DNA from: Mycteria americana
Taxonomy: Eukaryota > Chordata > Aves > Ciconiiformes > Ciconiidae
NCBI RefSeq assembly: GCF_035582795.1
Contig: NC_134365.1
Span: 38,978,135 to 39,042,134, forward strand
Length of the DNA: 64,000 nt
Reading direction: 5' to 3'
Both the position numbers and the translations under genes were made by a program. Below, piece after piece: positions 1 to 12,139 of the stretch. The notes under the pieces were generated by a model that was not told where the DNA came from, made no database searches, and worked only from the letters and a program-made list of their open reading frames with translations. How positions within the stretch are numbered: position 1 is the first letter of the stretch; each line of letters begins with the position of its first letter.

Positions 1-85
1 TGCAGGGTATATGCAGTCAGTCCAAGAAATACAGCAGTAGTAAGAATAAAGGCTTGCAACACGATGGACACATCATAGAAACTCA
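1..85 (-). CDS. TMBIM4: TMBIM4 exon 5, cut by the window edge
   Basis: After the acceptor TATAG (90-86) the minus strand reads [20 protein letters not shown] and on to AYTLQ, the fourth hydrophobic helix of TMBIM4 with its conserved FYDV. The reading frame joins exon 4 through a split Val codon. The rest of the exon and the last exons with the 3' UTR lie left of position 1. Confidence 0.9.
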
Positions 86-3000
86 CTATAAACAGAAGAA
101 GTAAACTGTCATTTAAAGAACAGTACACTACGGATTTGCTAAGTTATCTTTTGAGGAAACAGAAATTTAAACTTTCACAGACAGGAAAAAAAAAATCTTA
201 ACTGCAAACAAAAAAAGTAAATTATGCCTGAACTCGTCTTTGCACTTCAAAATCACGATCACAGGACTCACGGACCCTTGCACTAGCTAAGTTTGACAGT
301 TAGCTGTAGCTTCTTAAATAGATATAACAGATCTTCCCTACTCAGAATAAAAAATTAAAAAAATAAGAAAGTAAGAAGTATTTTTAAGCCTAGATATGTG
401 AGATCTTAAGGAAAAAGCTATCTGAATTTTTCAGGATACTGAAACAAGAAAAAAAAAAAATCACAAGACAATCAGTAAAGGCTCATAAAAGTTTTAATTA
501 GGGGGTAGGAAGGGAAAGATAAGAGAAACGAGTGGAACTTTTTTCTTCCTGCCTTCCTCAATCTTTCGCCAACTTTTTTGCAGGAGACCATAACCCATAA
601 TGAAGAGGTTTCAACTTATGCTGGAAGCTATAGTGCAAGGTGATGCCCTGACTTTTCCGCACATCGCCCCGTCTCAACCCTGACAACAAAGTACAAAACT
701 CTCCGAACTCAAAGTAATTCCCTTGAAGGAAACAGAGGGGGAAGACAAGGTTATTTCACTCGCAGATCAGCTCTGCTGAAAGCTGCCTTATAGGAAAGAG
801 CACTGCTAGCTGTACCAAAAGAACGGATGGCACAACTAATTTCTCACTTCAGGTTTATACAGTTTCAGTTCTGGATCAGAATCCAGTTCCCTCCCTTGCT
901 TCCCTGTTTCTTGCTAAACTCTCATCACTGTCATTAAAATTTTTGAACAGGGGCTTTATTATCACTTTAGTCACATCCAGGAATCTCAGATGACAATTAG
1001 TACAACATATTGGATTCCTTTTCCTATTTCTTTAAGGAATCAGACAACAGGATGGCTACTGTTTACCTGTAATGGCCACTGTCAGTGCTTCCAGTAGGGT
1101 CTACAAAAAGTAAAAACAAAAAATTATAAGGACAAAACAACCCACACAAAACACTTACACGGAGACTTCACATGCAATGAGCCCTATTCTGCTACATAAT
1201 CCCAGCATGCGTTACATTATCTCTCTTGTTAAATCTTTGTATATGAAAGCATGCTTAATTTTTAACAAGAAAATGGCAATCATACTGTCTTACTGTGCTG
1301 GAAGTTGTTGTGTTACATAAAAATAATACAATATAAACTGAAAATAAATGAGAGACAATCCCTATAGAAAAATGTTGTTATCTACTCAAAGCACACAGCA
1401 TTCTTATCACACTTCTTACAAACTATTTAAGGGGATATAAAATTTCTCAGAGCTGCTATTAGAAATGAACTGTTTTCAGCTTTTTGCACACTTTTCAATA
1501 TTTGAAATACTTTCATCCAACACTCAATATCTCATTAGACAGCTAAGCATCTGCATCAATTTCCTTTTCCCACTCATCCTTGTTCTGAAACAGCTAACTT
1601 AAAATCAAACATATTATTGATGTCTGGGCTGAAGGCTAGTATGGGCCCTGAGTTTTTCTAAAAGGTAATTTCAAATTAAGTTTCATTACAATAAAAGATA
1701 AGAAAAGTATCTATGGCATGAACCAAGAGGTCAGAAATAACAGAACATTTAACCCATATTTTGTTTAAACCAATTTATCACACACAGATTTGAATCCTTC
1801 TTTTCCTACACAATGTAATACTTAAACTGTCATACCACAAACTCCCACACCACATTTGGCCAAACTATTACATCACTCCTCATTACAGCTGCACTTGTTG
1901 AAAGTTTTTGAACATTTTACTCTCCTGCAAGAGTTCCAAAGTCTGGAAGCACGTAACTGCATTACTATTTAAACAGTCTATTTACTCACACAGCAAATCT
2001 GTCTTCCTGTTGTATCACAAATACAATTCAGACAACTCCTAAAGCATCAAATTCCAACGGTGCTACTGTGACTTCTTTTCAGAAGACTGATTTGCTACAT
2101 AATCCAAAATATCCAAGAGCAACAGTTAGCCCCTATCTACAAATTCGCAACATCGGGCAGGAGACTGAAATTTGAGGACAGCTCTGACTGACCTGCCTGT
2201 GTTGGAAACATGCTCAGAATCTAGCATCAAAAAGAAAACAATTAATGAATAAACAGATATGGCTGGATGCATCTGGGTCTCTGCTAGAGGTTGTCCATTA
2301 AACAAATAAGGTAACAGAAATACCTCCTTCTTTCCTACTGAGCAGTTTCATAGAAAAATCACTGACATCAACAGAACAACGAGAGCAGACAGATGTATTT
2401 GGAAAATATATCTATGGAATAGATCTATATATCCAATATATCTATATATTTGGAAAATATATCTATGGAAAAAAATATATCACATGGAAAAAAAAAAGCT
2501 TGGTCAACCCGATTCCATGTTCTAACACTCTTCCTAAAAAGATGCTGGAAGAAACTGAAGTAGAGGCTATCTAGGAACAACCTGTGGATAGAACCTCAAA
2601 AAATAACTCAGAACTTCGTAAGTGTATAGCCACCACTAGTTTGCTTCAAGGAGTTCATCACAATGAAAGATATTCTAGGGACTATTAAAATTGAATTTAT
2701 ATAAATACTTACAAATCCAAAAAGCAGGTATAAATTAACAGGATGCTGGTGTCTGTAGAGAGTCAGTGCCACGATTATAGCCAAAGATCCAAATCCAGAT
2801 ATCAAAACCAAGGCAGGTCTGTAAAGTTTCATACAAAAAAGTCATCAAAATTAAAATAAAATATCTGGAAGACTAAAAAACAGTTTATATAAAACCAAGT
2901 TTTAAAGTGATCACCTAGGTAAAGATACTGCTCCATATATCCAAAGTAAATGTAAAGCAAGTTTTACAATAAAACTGCTCTAAAACATACCACCACAGAT

Positions 3001-6000
3001 AATCAGTTAAGAATAGTACAGTCACAAGTAAAGACAATTTTTTCATACTGAAGCTGAAGATTGCCCAGGAATCCATCACCTGGAGATGAACTCGTATGAA
3101 GAGGAAAATCCATCTGTACTAAACTAACAGTATTAAAGCATATATAATATTTTGCCTATTAAGAACTCCACATTCAGGGAACTGTTTTTTTATAAGCACT
3201 GAATACAACAAATGTGGGCACTAACTGCACCAAAGAAAATCAGTACCGATCAGTATCGCTAGAATTAAACCATTCAAGCAGCCCTCCAAGCAAAAACTGG
3301 ACCAAAATCAAACACAAAATCACAACAGTTCTAAGTGAGCAGGATGATTTTAAATTATCAGATTCAAGTAGAAAACTGTAGTTTTACAACTTCTGTGGTA
3401 TACACTATAGCTTATACAGAAACTTTCATATAGTGTTTGATGCTCCTTTTTTATTCGGGCTTTGAAGTGAAAGTAAAAGCAAAGTCTGCAAGCGCACTTG
3501 AGGGAAACCAGAAACTGGACTCAGTGCTCTCCTCCTTTCCCCAGTTGTTCTTTTCCCCTGTCCATTCACCACAGTTTGGTTTTTGAGACTTGTTTTTTTC
3601 TCATGAAAATCTGAGAGGCAAAAAGAAGCAAGCCCACAGGAATTCTAACAGATTAGTTTTCAGGAAAAAACCAAAAGAAGATGGGGGAGGGAGGGAGGGA
3701 GGGAGGGAGGGAGGGAGAGGAGTAAGACATGATTCAGCTTTTCGGAACAGGTACCTATAATCAACAGCATTCCAAACAGATTCTAAAAGCAGATACTCAG
3801 ACCATAAAAAAAGAAATGTCAATAATTGAGATGTTCTGCAACTGATGTATAGGTTTTCATAGCGTAAATATTAAAATAAGCACTATTAATAAAGTATTGA
3901 TTAAAATAAACTTTAATGATAGTAATAAAATAAATTTTAATAATAAACCAAGGAGAAAAATATCAGAAAACTTATTTCCTAATCAGGTTACAAAATTTCT
4001 ATTACAGAATCAAAACACAGGGTATAAAAATGATCAGGCATACCGAAGTGTTCCAGAGCAACAAACTACATAAACTATACTTACACACGATAAACAGTCC
4101 TACTTCATTTTAGTATTTACCTTTCATAAACAAATGCCTGCACTCCAGTAGAGTACAGAAAAATGGCAGATGTGACTGTGGTCAAAAGAACTTGAATGGA
4201 AAGAATGCTGTAGACTTTCCGTAGAAAAGCTAGAATAAGGAAAATAAAAATGAAATCACTTTTGAGTTACACTTACAAAGTTCAACAGTAAATCAGATAC
4301 AAGTTTTCTATTTGATATGGAACCATTAGAAACTCCTCAGTCAGTGAAAAAGCACAGAGCAAAGTGGTAAGAAGCCATTTTTCCTAAAAAAGACACAGTA
4401 TTCCAGCAAAATTACATTTATTCCTGGACATCATTATTTAAACAATAACAATGATGACAAAAGAAATACAAAAAACATTTGCAAGGAATTTACTTCAGAC
4501 TATTTTAAAAACTACAGACATCTAATCTCACTAAGAACTTACTAACTATACCTTTTCCATCACGTTACTAGTATCTAATCGACCTAAATGAAGAAAGGTT
4601 TACTTGGAAGTTCTGTGGGAGACAGAACCAGCCATAAAAGTTTAAAAAGGAAAAACTTTTACAGTAATATGTATTTGATTGACTTTCTGCCATGTTAGAT
4701 GTTGTTCATCATCATTTGCAACTTACATTGTACTGAACGGATATCTGCAGATACAAACTGCTAGAAAAAAAAAAAAATCCCAGAATTAAGCTAATAGGCT
4801 TCATAATTCTAGAATTATGAAGAGTGAAGAGTGGTTCAGGACATACAGATATATCATACAGATATTCTCTGTTCTGAATGGAAGGAGACTAAGTCCATTA
4901 GGCAAAATGCTCTGAAAGGAAGAATAAGCTTACAGAGAAAATAAATTCAATCTTTAATAGCACAGCCTAAACAAGTTTAAGAGCATATACTATGAGAAGC
5001 TGAATTACCTGCTTACAGCAGGTCAAGTTAAATACACTTGTAAGCCATGAGGGGCTGGGGCCTACTTTGTCGTAGAAAGTGAACAAACCTAGTAGCAGCC
5101 TGCTAGCCAGCACTGCCTCCTCCCCATGTTATATAAATGCATCAGCAATTTTGCTAATGGCAATACCTCTTTCATATTTCATATGGCACCCTTTATTTTC
5201 CAAACAAGATAAAACTGCTATTTTTTACAGGAGGGGTCTCCTGTGTATCAGAAATATCCAATATATAATTCACAGCACACAGCTGTTTTTATTCCACGAT
5301 GTAACCAATAACACTATAACTATTTCAGCAGAATTACTGATTAGACACCTTCTATAAGAGCATTCAATGCATTTGAGACCTGCATATTAACAGCAAAGCA
5401 GTATTTCATGGCCACTAACTTGACCTTATAGCACACAAACGCTTCAGTGGAAGAGACAATATTTTAACACCTCACAGAAAAAATTCAAATCCCTCAGTCT
5501 CCTGGTTTAACTACTGTAATTATAAGCACCAATGCTAGCTTTTATACATCTTATGTATCTTGTTTGGGCTTCCAAATCCACCACTTTGGGGAAAATCAAG
5601 TCTGAATCTACAGGGGTTTAATCCCTCTGATAAAAAGACCTGCCCGCTATACACTGAAATAACATCCAGTCTTTCGCCAGCCACTGATCTTTCTCTCCCC
5701 TTCCATGCTTAACCTGGACTAAGTGACGCCCTGGCTCCCCACTCACAGCCTTTACCCAGAAGGTTAAAATACTGCGCAGAACCTGAATTCAGCTAAACGC
5801 CACAGGCGACGGGGTTAACGGAGAGGAACTTGTAGGGAGCACTGGGGTACGACACCCCTTTGACCACCCAGCAAGGGGAAGCAGCAGGGGCCACTCCGCA
5901 AGGGCTGGGGGGGCCTCGGGGGGGCGACTCGTGGGCGGGCGGCCTTACCCGTCCCCGCCCCAGTCCCTACCCATGCGGATGTGGACACTGGCCGAGGCCA

Positions 6001-6067
6001 CGTTGGTGCCGTAGTTGAAGTCATCTTCGATGGAGCTCCGCGGGTAGAGCTGCTCCGCCGCCGCCAT
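1..6067 (-). CDS. TMBIM4: TMBIM4 (Golgi anti-apoptotic protein), exons 1-5, 3' end beyond window
   Basis: This is the gene-level entry. Coding exons on the minus strand are 6067-5971, 4229-4121, 2818-2713, 1100-1067 and 85-1. Joined, they give 431 nt (143 codons plus 2 nt) with compatible phases and GT/AG borders throughout. The protein begins [20 protein letters not shown] and contains FLRKVYSIL and [10 protein letters not shown], as in vertebrate TMBIM4, whose human form is about 238 residues, so roughly the N-terminal 60 percent is here. TMBIM proteins are multi-pass membrane proteins; TMBIM4 acts in the Golgi, affects calcium release and protects from apoptosis (family knowledge). Hydrophobic segments at residues about 34-58, 70-90 and 97-115 and in exon 5 fit this. 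No lesion is seen. The promoter is a CpG island; the next gene in human order on this strand side would be LLPH, outside the window. Confidence 0.95.
86..1066 (-). other. TMBIM4 intron 4
   Basis: AT-rich, with homopolymer A runs near 186-220 and 430-460. No further gene, RNA gene or recognisable repeat is seen. Confidence 0.7.
1067..1100 (-). CDS. TMBIM4: TMBIM4 exon 4 (34-nt small exon)
   Basis: Only 34 nt long, it encodes [11 protein letters not shown] plus one base and is flanked by TTTTTGTAG and GTAAAC. The peptide matches the family segment that directly follows the LLFGF of exon 3, and the phase joins exon 5 correctly. It is too short to be called by length and is supported by peptide identity and splice borders. 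Confidence 0.9.
1101..2712 (-). other. TMBIM4 intron 3
   Basis: AT-rich intron. At about 2397-2490 a roughly 21-bp unit (TTTGGAAAATATATCTATGG) occurs twice in an AT-rich repeat patch. Nothing else is recognised. Confidence 0.65.
2713..2818 (-). CDS. TMBIM4: TMBIM4 exon 3
   Basis: The exon is 106 nt and encodes [20 protein letters not shown] followed by [16 protein letters not shown]. It holds the second transmembrane helix, a short His-containing loop and the start of the third helix. The acceptor is CTTTACAG and the donor is the consensus GTAAGT. It ends in phase 0. Confidence 0.94.
2819..4120 (-). other. TMBIM4 intron 2
   Basis: Intronic, AT-rich. It holds the GGGA simple repeat listed separately at 3682-3720. 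No other feature is seen. Confidence 0.65.
3682..3720. repeat. (GGGA)n simple repeat
   Basis: About nine consecutive GGGA/GGGAGG units in TMBIM4 intron 2. The plus strand has more than four closely spaced G triplets, so it could form a G-quadruplex; this strand is the template for TMBIM4. Confidence 0.9.
4121..4229 (-). CDS. TMBIM4: TMBIM4 exon 2
   Basis: The exon is 109 nt, enters in phase 1 and leaves in phase 2. It encodes [20 protein letters not shown], then a hydrophobic run to [11 protein letters not shown]. This is the first transmembrane helix (residues about 34-58) and the first lumenal loop. The acceptor is TAG before 4229 and the donor is GTAAAT after 4121. Confidence 0.94.
4230..5970 (-). 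other. TMBIM4 intron 1
   Basis: The first intron runs from the CpG island into AT-rich DNA. It contains a 24-bp perfect palindrome at 4799-4822 and no further coding signal. Confidence 0.65.
4799..4822. repeat. 24-bp perfect palindrome
   Basis: The half-site CTTCATAATTCT is followed at once by its exact reverse complement, with no spacer, in TMBIM4 intron 1. It is AT-rich and could be chance, a cruciform-prone site or a dimeric factor site. Confidence 0.85.
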
Positions 6068-6470
6068 CGCCGCCGCCAGCAACGGCCACAACCGCCCCGC
6101 TTCCGGGAGAGACAATCGCACCCCGCACCGCCGAGCAGGGCCCTCCGTCGAGCGGCCGAGCTCGTCGATCGCGGCTGCCCGCCTTCCCAGGGGGCGCTGT
6201 GCGGCCGCCGTGCCCCGGAGGCGGCGGCGGGGCCTCAGCGCGGCGCCGGGCCGGACCCGCCCGGCCCTTCCCCGCTGTCGCTGCAGGCGGGGCAGAGTCT
6301 GCAGCGAGAGGGAGGCAGGGCTGAGGAGAGCGGCGGCGGCGGCGGCGGCTACGGGTGGCGGTGCCAACGGCTTGCAGCGTAACGGCTGCCGCCGGGCCGC
6401 GGGTGGCCGGTGGCTGTGGGACTCGGCGTGGTGTGCCTGGGCGGGGAGTGGCGAGACACCCGCGTCCTTC
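5860..6470. promoter_or_regulatory. CpG-island promoter of TMBIM4
   Basis: A sharp rise in GC and CpG density spans exon 1 and its upstream side. It contains many CCGCC/GGCGG Sp1-like boxes and no clear TATA box near 6100-6300. This is the usual architecture of a housekeeping promoter. Whether it also fires to the right is not visible. Confidence 0.85.
5971..6067 (-). CDS. TMBIM4: TMBIM4 exon 1 (coding part)
   Basis: The exon codes for 32 residues plus the first base of an Ala codon, ending in SVHIRM. The start at 6067 is chosen because the [10 protein letters not shown] segment lies at the family-typical distance from it. The reading frame stays open upstream to an ATG at 6367, but that stretch is Ala/Arg/Pro-rich CpG-island translation and is not family-like. 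The donor is GTAGGG at 5970-5965. The acidic, Tyr-containing cytosolic N-terminus is typical of the family. Confidence 0.94.
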
Positions 6471-9400
6471 AGCTTTTACGTGGGGGATTTGCATGAGTAG
6501 AGTAGGATTGGGTTTCCTGTGAAGATGGAGTTCATAGATTGGGTTTCCTCTTCAGTGTGCCGGCATTACCCACTTAGGCCTGCCCTGCGCATGGTTCAGG
6601 ATGGCTTGAGGAAGCGTTGTGTTTGTGTTTATCTTAAACACCATTTCCTGTGTCTGTTTTAGGTCTGGAGAGGAAGTTCCCGTGACTGAAAAATCAGCCC
6701 TTCTACTGGTTTTCACCTTTGATTCACCTCTAGCTGCTATGTGGAAAGAGTTCTCCAGCATCTGGGGCTGTCAACAGCTGCAAACACGTAGCTGCGTTCA
6801 GCAGTAACTGATAAAAGAGGCTTTGGGTGTTAGTGCTCACTATCAGCGTATATTCCACTAGAGACAAGTTTCACTTCTGTAAGCCTTTAATGCAAAGTAG
6901 AATTTTACTCAGGCTTTCTCCTAGTTTTGTGTCCAATCCTTCAAAGTAAACTCAGTTTAATTCAGTAGGACACAAAGATGCTTAACGTTTCTCAGGCGTT
7001 GTGTAGCACTTTGTACAGTCAGACTTTGTACTTGTGGAATTGACCCCCAAAAGTTACCCAAGATGGCAGGTGACATTTAGGAATCCACAAAAGCTAAGAT
7101 TTTGGGATGTGGGATGGGGAGTGCAATATGTTACTCTAACTTGTGAATATCATCTAAAGCATGCCAAGAAACTGAAGCAATAGACACTTTAAAAATGTAT
7201 GTAATAGATTAGACTAAAAGTGCTTATAAAAGTTGGAAAATAGTGGCCTCTACTGTATTCATATTCTCAAGGGAGAATTAAATAAATTATATGATTCTGT
7301 GATGAAATAATTTTGAGCAAAGTTCTTTTACTGAGTTGGCCTAAGATATTACATTTCAGTTGCAGATACAAAAATTATGAACATGACTTTATATTCTGGG
7401 AAGTATTTATGGTTTTCCTAATGTCATTTTGCATTTTTAGTTGCTGCAGAGCAGGATCTTTCAGCTTTAATCCTGAATTTTGAGATTTATGCATTGTTTG
7501 CATTGTATAGTAAGTAACTGTTTTGAAATAATTACGCTGTCTGCTTTCTTGCATGTACCTCTGCAGAAGAACAATGCCAATGTTCTCCCAGAAGAAGCAT
7601 TTAGAGTTCTGGACGAGCATCCAGTGTTGCCTTCTCCTAATACGTGCAGTGCAATTTTCTTTAAAAAGCCTCTTAGAGAGGGCCTCAATTCTGTGTGAGA
7701 AACAGAAAATTTCAGAGCATTGCAGTAGAGTCGACTCCTGCAATTTGCAAATAGGCTGAGCCTAGAGAAGACTGAAGGAGAGACGTAATAGTCTTTGAAG
7801 ACTTCATAAAAGGTTGTTGCAGTTCTCCAGCCGTGAAGAAAGTATCACGTAAGAGATAGCGTGGCTTAAACTGCAGTTAAGGAAGATTCAGGGTGAAAAG
7901 TTGAGAACTTTTAAAGAGTAATCAAGGTAAAGCTGTGGAATAGTTAGCCTGGTGTTTAGGCACAGGCTGGGAGATAGGAGATTGCAGAAAACAGGCATGT
8001 GCACTTCCATGCACCCACCTCCTGTGTGGAAGATGTTAGTCTGATGTAAGCCACCAAGAAACAGTAATGGGCTTATTCAGAAAGGCAGGAGACAAAGCAG
8101 CAAATGATTCAATGATGCTACTCACGAGCACAATCTGCCAGAGTTGTGGCAGATGGGAATGGAAGAATTATTTACATCTGCAATACTGATAAAGCCTGCA
8201 ATTTTCGTGCCAAAAGAGAGAATCATTCTTGTCTTAAGATCTTCTTCTGTTACTTGCAGGCGCACACAGAATGCACTGTGCAGTGAGCAGTGCTTTGCAG
8301 TGACTGTACTGAACCAAGGTTTAATAACACCAAGCCTGGCTGAGGGCTTTCAGTGTCTTTGCAATTTTCCATTCCTCACTTGGGAAAGTATACCTTATAA
8401 AATGCGAAATATGCCTTATAAAAAGCAAAGTATGTTTTACATTGCCTTTCTTTTCTGTATTTGATGTTTCCATAAACATACCTCCATCACACTATTTTTA
8501 TTTGAAACCGCTGCAGTCCCACAGTGACTTGCTTAGGACTGGCGAGACGCTTCCACTCTGCGTGCGTGCGTGCAGGGGTGAAAGAGCTTTCTGTTCTCCA
8601 GGTTCTGGTTTGGACTCCGGTATGGGGAAAGGAAGCTCGCTCTCACTAGAGCCCTGGTTAAGGACCATGGACGACTCTGTGCCTTTTGTCTGCGTTACAC
8701 ATAATCGGTGGCTTTGCTGGAAAAAGTCCACCTGGCACTCAGAGGTACTTGGGAAAGGTACTTGGAGCGTTGTCAGGATTCTGCTTCTTTCCAGAGGTTT
8801 GTTTTTAAATAATTGTGCCAGAGCCCCTTTGTTTGCTGCTGCTTTGAGCAGTGTTCCCAGAGTGACCCCTCTCAGCATCGCTTTGATATGCGTCTGTGTA
8901 TCTTCACATCATCACGGCTGTTGTTGAGGCAGGACTAAGTGGTCTCCTCTCACCAGATTGCAAAGCCCATGACCTCTGCATGGCTCCATACAAACGCATG
9001 AGACACGACTGCTGTAATACTGCTGGAGTGAAGGGTGTGCGGTTCCAGGAGTACGTAGTCACACATGGGGCCCCATGGCTGCCTGCCTTTCAACAAGGAG
9101 GTGACATCCAGGCAATATGTGTTCAGAACAGCATGGCTCATGCAGTTCAGATGCAAAGCGATGTGGGAAAACAGAGGAGAGGAGTTTGGTTATGTAGGTG
9201 CATCTGCATGGCTGTTAACCATTAATTTATCCCCAGGTGAACTTTGTTCTCTTAATTTCAAAATAGCTGGCTAGTTAAGTTAGAGGGATCATTTTATTGT
9301 GTGACCCTGAGGAATCTTAATTTGAAGAAACGTGAGTTACTGTGAAATTATCCGCACACTCAAAATACGAAGTTCTCCATGAGAAGTGGAGGCAATCTCA

Positions 9401-11967
9401 TAATTGCAAAGTTCTTCCAAATTAGATTTCAAAATGTACGGTACGTAGCTGCAGAACTGTCACGATGTTCTTACAGGGCAGGAAAATAACAAAGAAATTC
9501 AGGGACAGATGTGCCATCTGTTGCTCTAAATTTCTGATGGTGAATTTTCAAATCCACTGATCAAGGGAAGAGAGTTTATCCTCTTTAGTACTTACAGTTT
9601 CATGAGAAAGGCTCTACCCTTTAGCAAGCAGGTCACTAAGCCAACCTTTCATTATTCCAGGATGAAAAACTTCTCTGAATGTTCCTTCAGTTTCCTAGAG
9701 CCCTCATCTTTGCCTAATGATATGTATATTCTTTTTTCCTACTAAATCCCACCTGCATTATATATTTTTTCATTATACCTCACCATATTGTAACTCGATT
9801 AGCTCCTTTATTTTTTTCCTGTGCATTGTTGATAAGACACGCCAGGTTAGTTTTGGTTCTTGAACTCTCTGGAGGTCTCAGATGCAATAAGAAATGGGTT
9901 GCGGCTAGGAACTGAGCTGTCTGGTGGCACTAGTCCATCAATGTGGTGGGTACGAGCTTACCTGCCAGGGAGCATGTGTGGAAGTTAACTGCCTGGACCT
10001 TTATTTTAGGGATTGTGAACAGCTCTTGAACAGACATGTTGGTTTGGCTGATGCAATTTGGTGAGACATTTTGAATGGGCTCAGGGTGGGTATGTTTCCT
10101 TTTGAAACAGGACTTCAGGATCAATATATCTCTGCAGTTAATAGAGTAGTGCTGGTAGTTAATAAATTAATCCTAGCATTAAAAGTCTTCTCCCAAGATG
10201 TTTGTCCACTTATGCAAGTCTCATATCTTTCAAGGGTGCCATCTTATTTTGACAAGCTGAGGTATTTTATATTTTAAGGTCAGGATCAAGCTGAAAGCTG
10301 TCTTTGCTTTCAAAGCCCACCTTTGTTATTTTAGTAGCTGCTGGAGTTTAAAAAAGAGCATTACCATTTTATTCCATGTGTAAGACTGAATCCTGGGGAA
10401 ATATAGAGTGCTACACTGACAGCCCAGTTATAGGTAATTTTTCTTTTTTTATGGAAGAAGGGTTTTTTCTTTTTCTTTATTCTTTTTTTTTTTTTTTGCA
10501 TGGAGGTAATGTTACAAACTAAACCAATTTAATAGCTGCACTGCCTCGTGAAATAGAAGGGGAAGCATTCTTGAATTTGTTTCTCTGAATGAAACATCAA
10601 AACATACCCTGGTTCCAGGTTGCTATTATTTCATTCAGTTTCAATTTAGTAGTAAGAGCTGCTTGAATTTTGGGAGTGCCATATGGAGTCTGTTTATAAA
10701 ACACTTAACTACTCTTTCTGTACAAATTCCAATGTGCTTTAATTGTCTTCACTGGACAGCCTACGTCAGCTGTAATGGCTAGTCATTCTGTCATCTAAAA
10801 CCTGGGTGTACTCATGTAAATTAGCTTATCTAAATCTTTGAGCTTATTTTGTCATGAACACTTTTAACTCTGAACCTTTTTTTTCCTGGCATTTTGAAAA
10901 GTTGAGGTCAGATTTGCTTATTTCTGTTTGAGTGTCTAGTGCAAGCAGATCCTGATAAGAACTCCCACGTGTAACAACAGTAATAGTCTGTATGCTGTTA
11001 AAGGAAAAAAAGTCCTGCATTTGGAATAGCAATGTCTTTGCAGCTGTTGGTCGGGTCTACTGCAGAGACTGAAGAGCAGGATTCAGCTCCAGATGAAGAC
11101 AATTGCATTTAGGTGTCTATAAATAGGTATCTACATGTGTGCTGAGTGCCTAAGCAACCATTACTGTCAATGGAAATAGGGGTGGCATGCGGACGCCTAA
11201 ACATAAGTGTCTGGTGCCATTTTATGGCCCTCGGTATCAATCTCATTTCCATTTGCTTCTCCAGAAAGGCACTGAGCTTCTGTAAATCCTCTGTTATATC
11301 TGCAAAGCCATGCAGATGCCTTGAGTACCCCAGAGCATCCCAAAAGGCACTGCATGCCAATGCTTAAGCAACGGCACCCTGCATATATGCAAAATATATC
11401 ACGGCTGGGATGGGGACACAGCAAGGGCAGAAAAGGGGGAGGAGGAGCTGACAAAAAACATGAAGGCGTTGGTTATTTCTGTGAAAGAGCAGGCCTGTTG
11501 CTGTAGGTTCACTCATAAAACCAAGTCAGCAAACCTCCTTTGGTGGAGGTGCAGTCCCTGTCTCTGCTAGGACAGCTTTATCAGTGCAGAAGTACCTACA
11601 CAGAGTATGGCCCCCTCTATTCTGGGCACATATTGGTTCCTAGAGAGCTGGGAGGAGAGGAGGGTACAGCTCGCCGTCAGGCACAGCCTGCACCAAGGTT
11701 TTGTCTGAAGTGGCTTCATAAGGCACAAGGCATGCCTGAAGTTACCTCATCTCACGCTGCCATCACACGCAGGTTGACCCCAATGTGCAGAGGCTACTTG
11801 CAAGTCCTGCAATGCCCTGAACAGGGTCTGGGAAAAGAAACTTGAGGAGTTTGGTGTCTTTCACCGTCTTCAGGCAAAAATGCCAAGGGCACCAAGGGGT
11901 CTTTGGGCCATGAGGTGCTGTTACCCATCAAGCAGCCCTTAGTTTTCCCACACTTTTTTTTCCACAG
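6471..11967. other. Intergenic region between TMBIM4 and IRAK3 remnants
   Basis: No gene is supported. Several open frames of 60-160 codons (for example 8442-8927 plus) have no family resemblance and fit chance. The first exon of IRAK3, which would encode the start of the death domain, is expected here but is not recognisable. A poly-T tract lies at about 10441-10498. Confidence 0.6.
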
Positions 11968-12139
11968 CTGAGTGGCTTTCAAGACACTTGCTGGAGCTTC
12001 ACAGCATTGAAAAATATGGAGGGAAGGACAAAAGTGGTGTGAGAGGTTTGTTCTGGTGCTGATGGAACAAGACCGCTGGCAGCCTTGTGCAGGCTCTTCA
12101 GGAAGTGGGTCAGTGCCAAATTCTTTGCTTATTCACAAG
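11968..12139 (+). pseudogene. IRAK3: IRAK3 pseudoexon: death domain
   Basis: A pyrimidine tract and CCACAG precede the exon. In one frame it reads AEWLSRHLLELHSIEKY, then GGKDKSGVRGLFWC, an in-frame TGA, and WNKTAGSLVQALQEVG. This follows the IRAK3 death-domain segment with LAERLS, HIEKY, KSGTRELLW, NKTIGDLLQVLQEMG in the same order and spacing, apart from a 2-residue loss at the stop. The donor-like AAG/GTTAAT follows at 12140. The stop lies about 80 nt into the exon, so any product would end inside the death domain. Confidence 0.88.

Noticed and set aside
5981-6500. Several overlapping frames of 96-157 codons on both strands in the TMBIM4 CpG island.
   Set aside because: GC-composition shadows; only the TMBIM4 exon 1 frame has family similarity.
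8442-8927. 161-codon plus frame and 126-codon minus frame in the same stretch.
   Set aside because: No family resemblance and no splice structure; both strands open suggests composition.
11540-11640. SLSLLGQLYQC in a plus frame just upstream of the death-domain exon, resembling LLGELC of IRAK3 exon 1.
   Set aside because: Only about five residues match and the context is not CpG-rich; likely chance.
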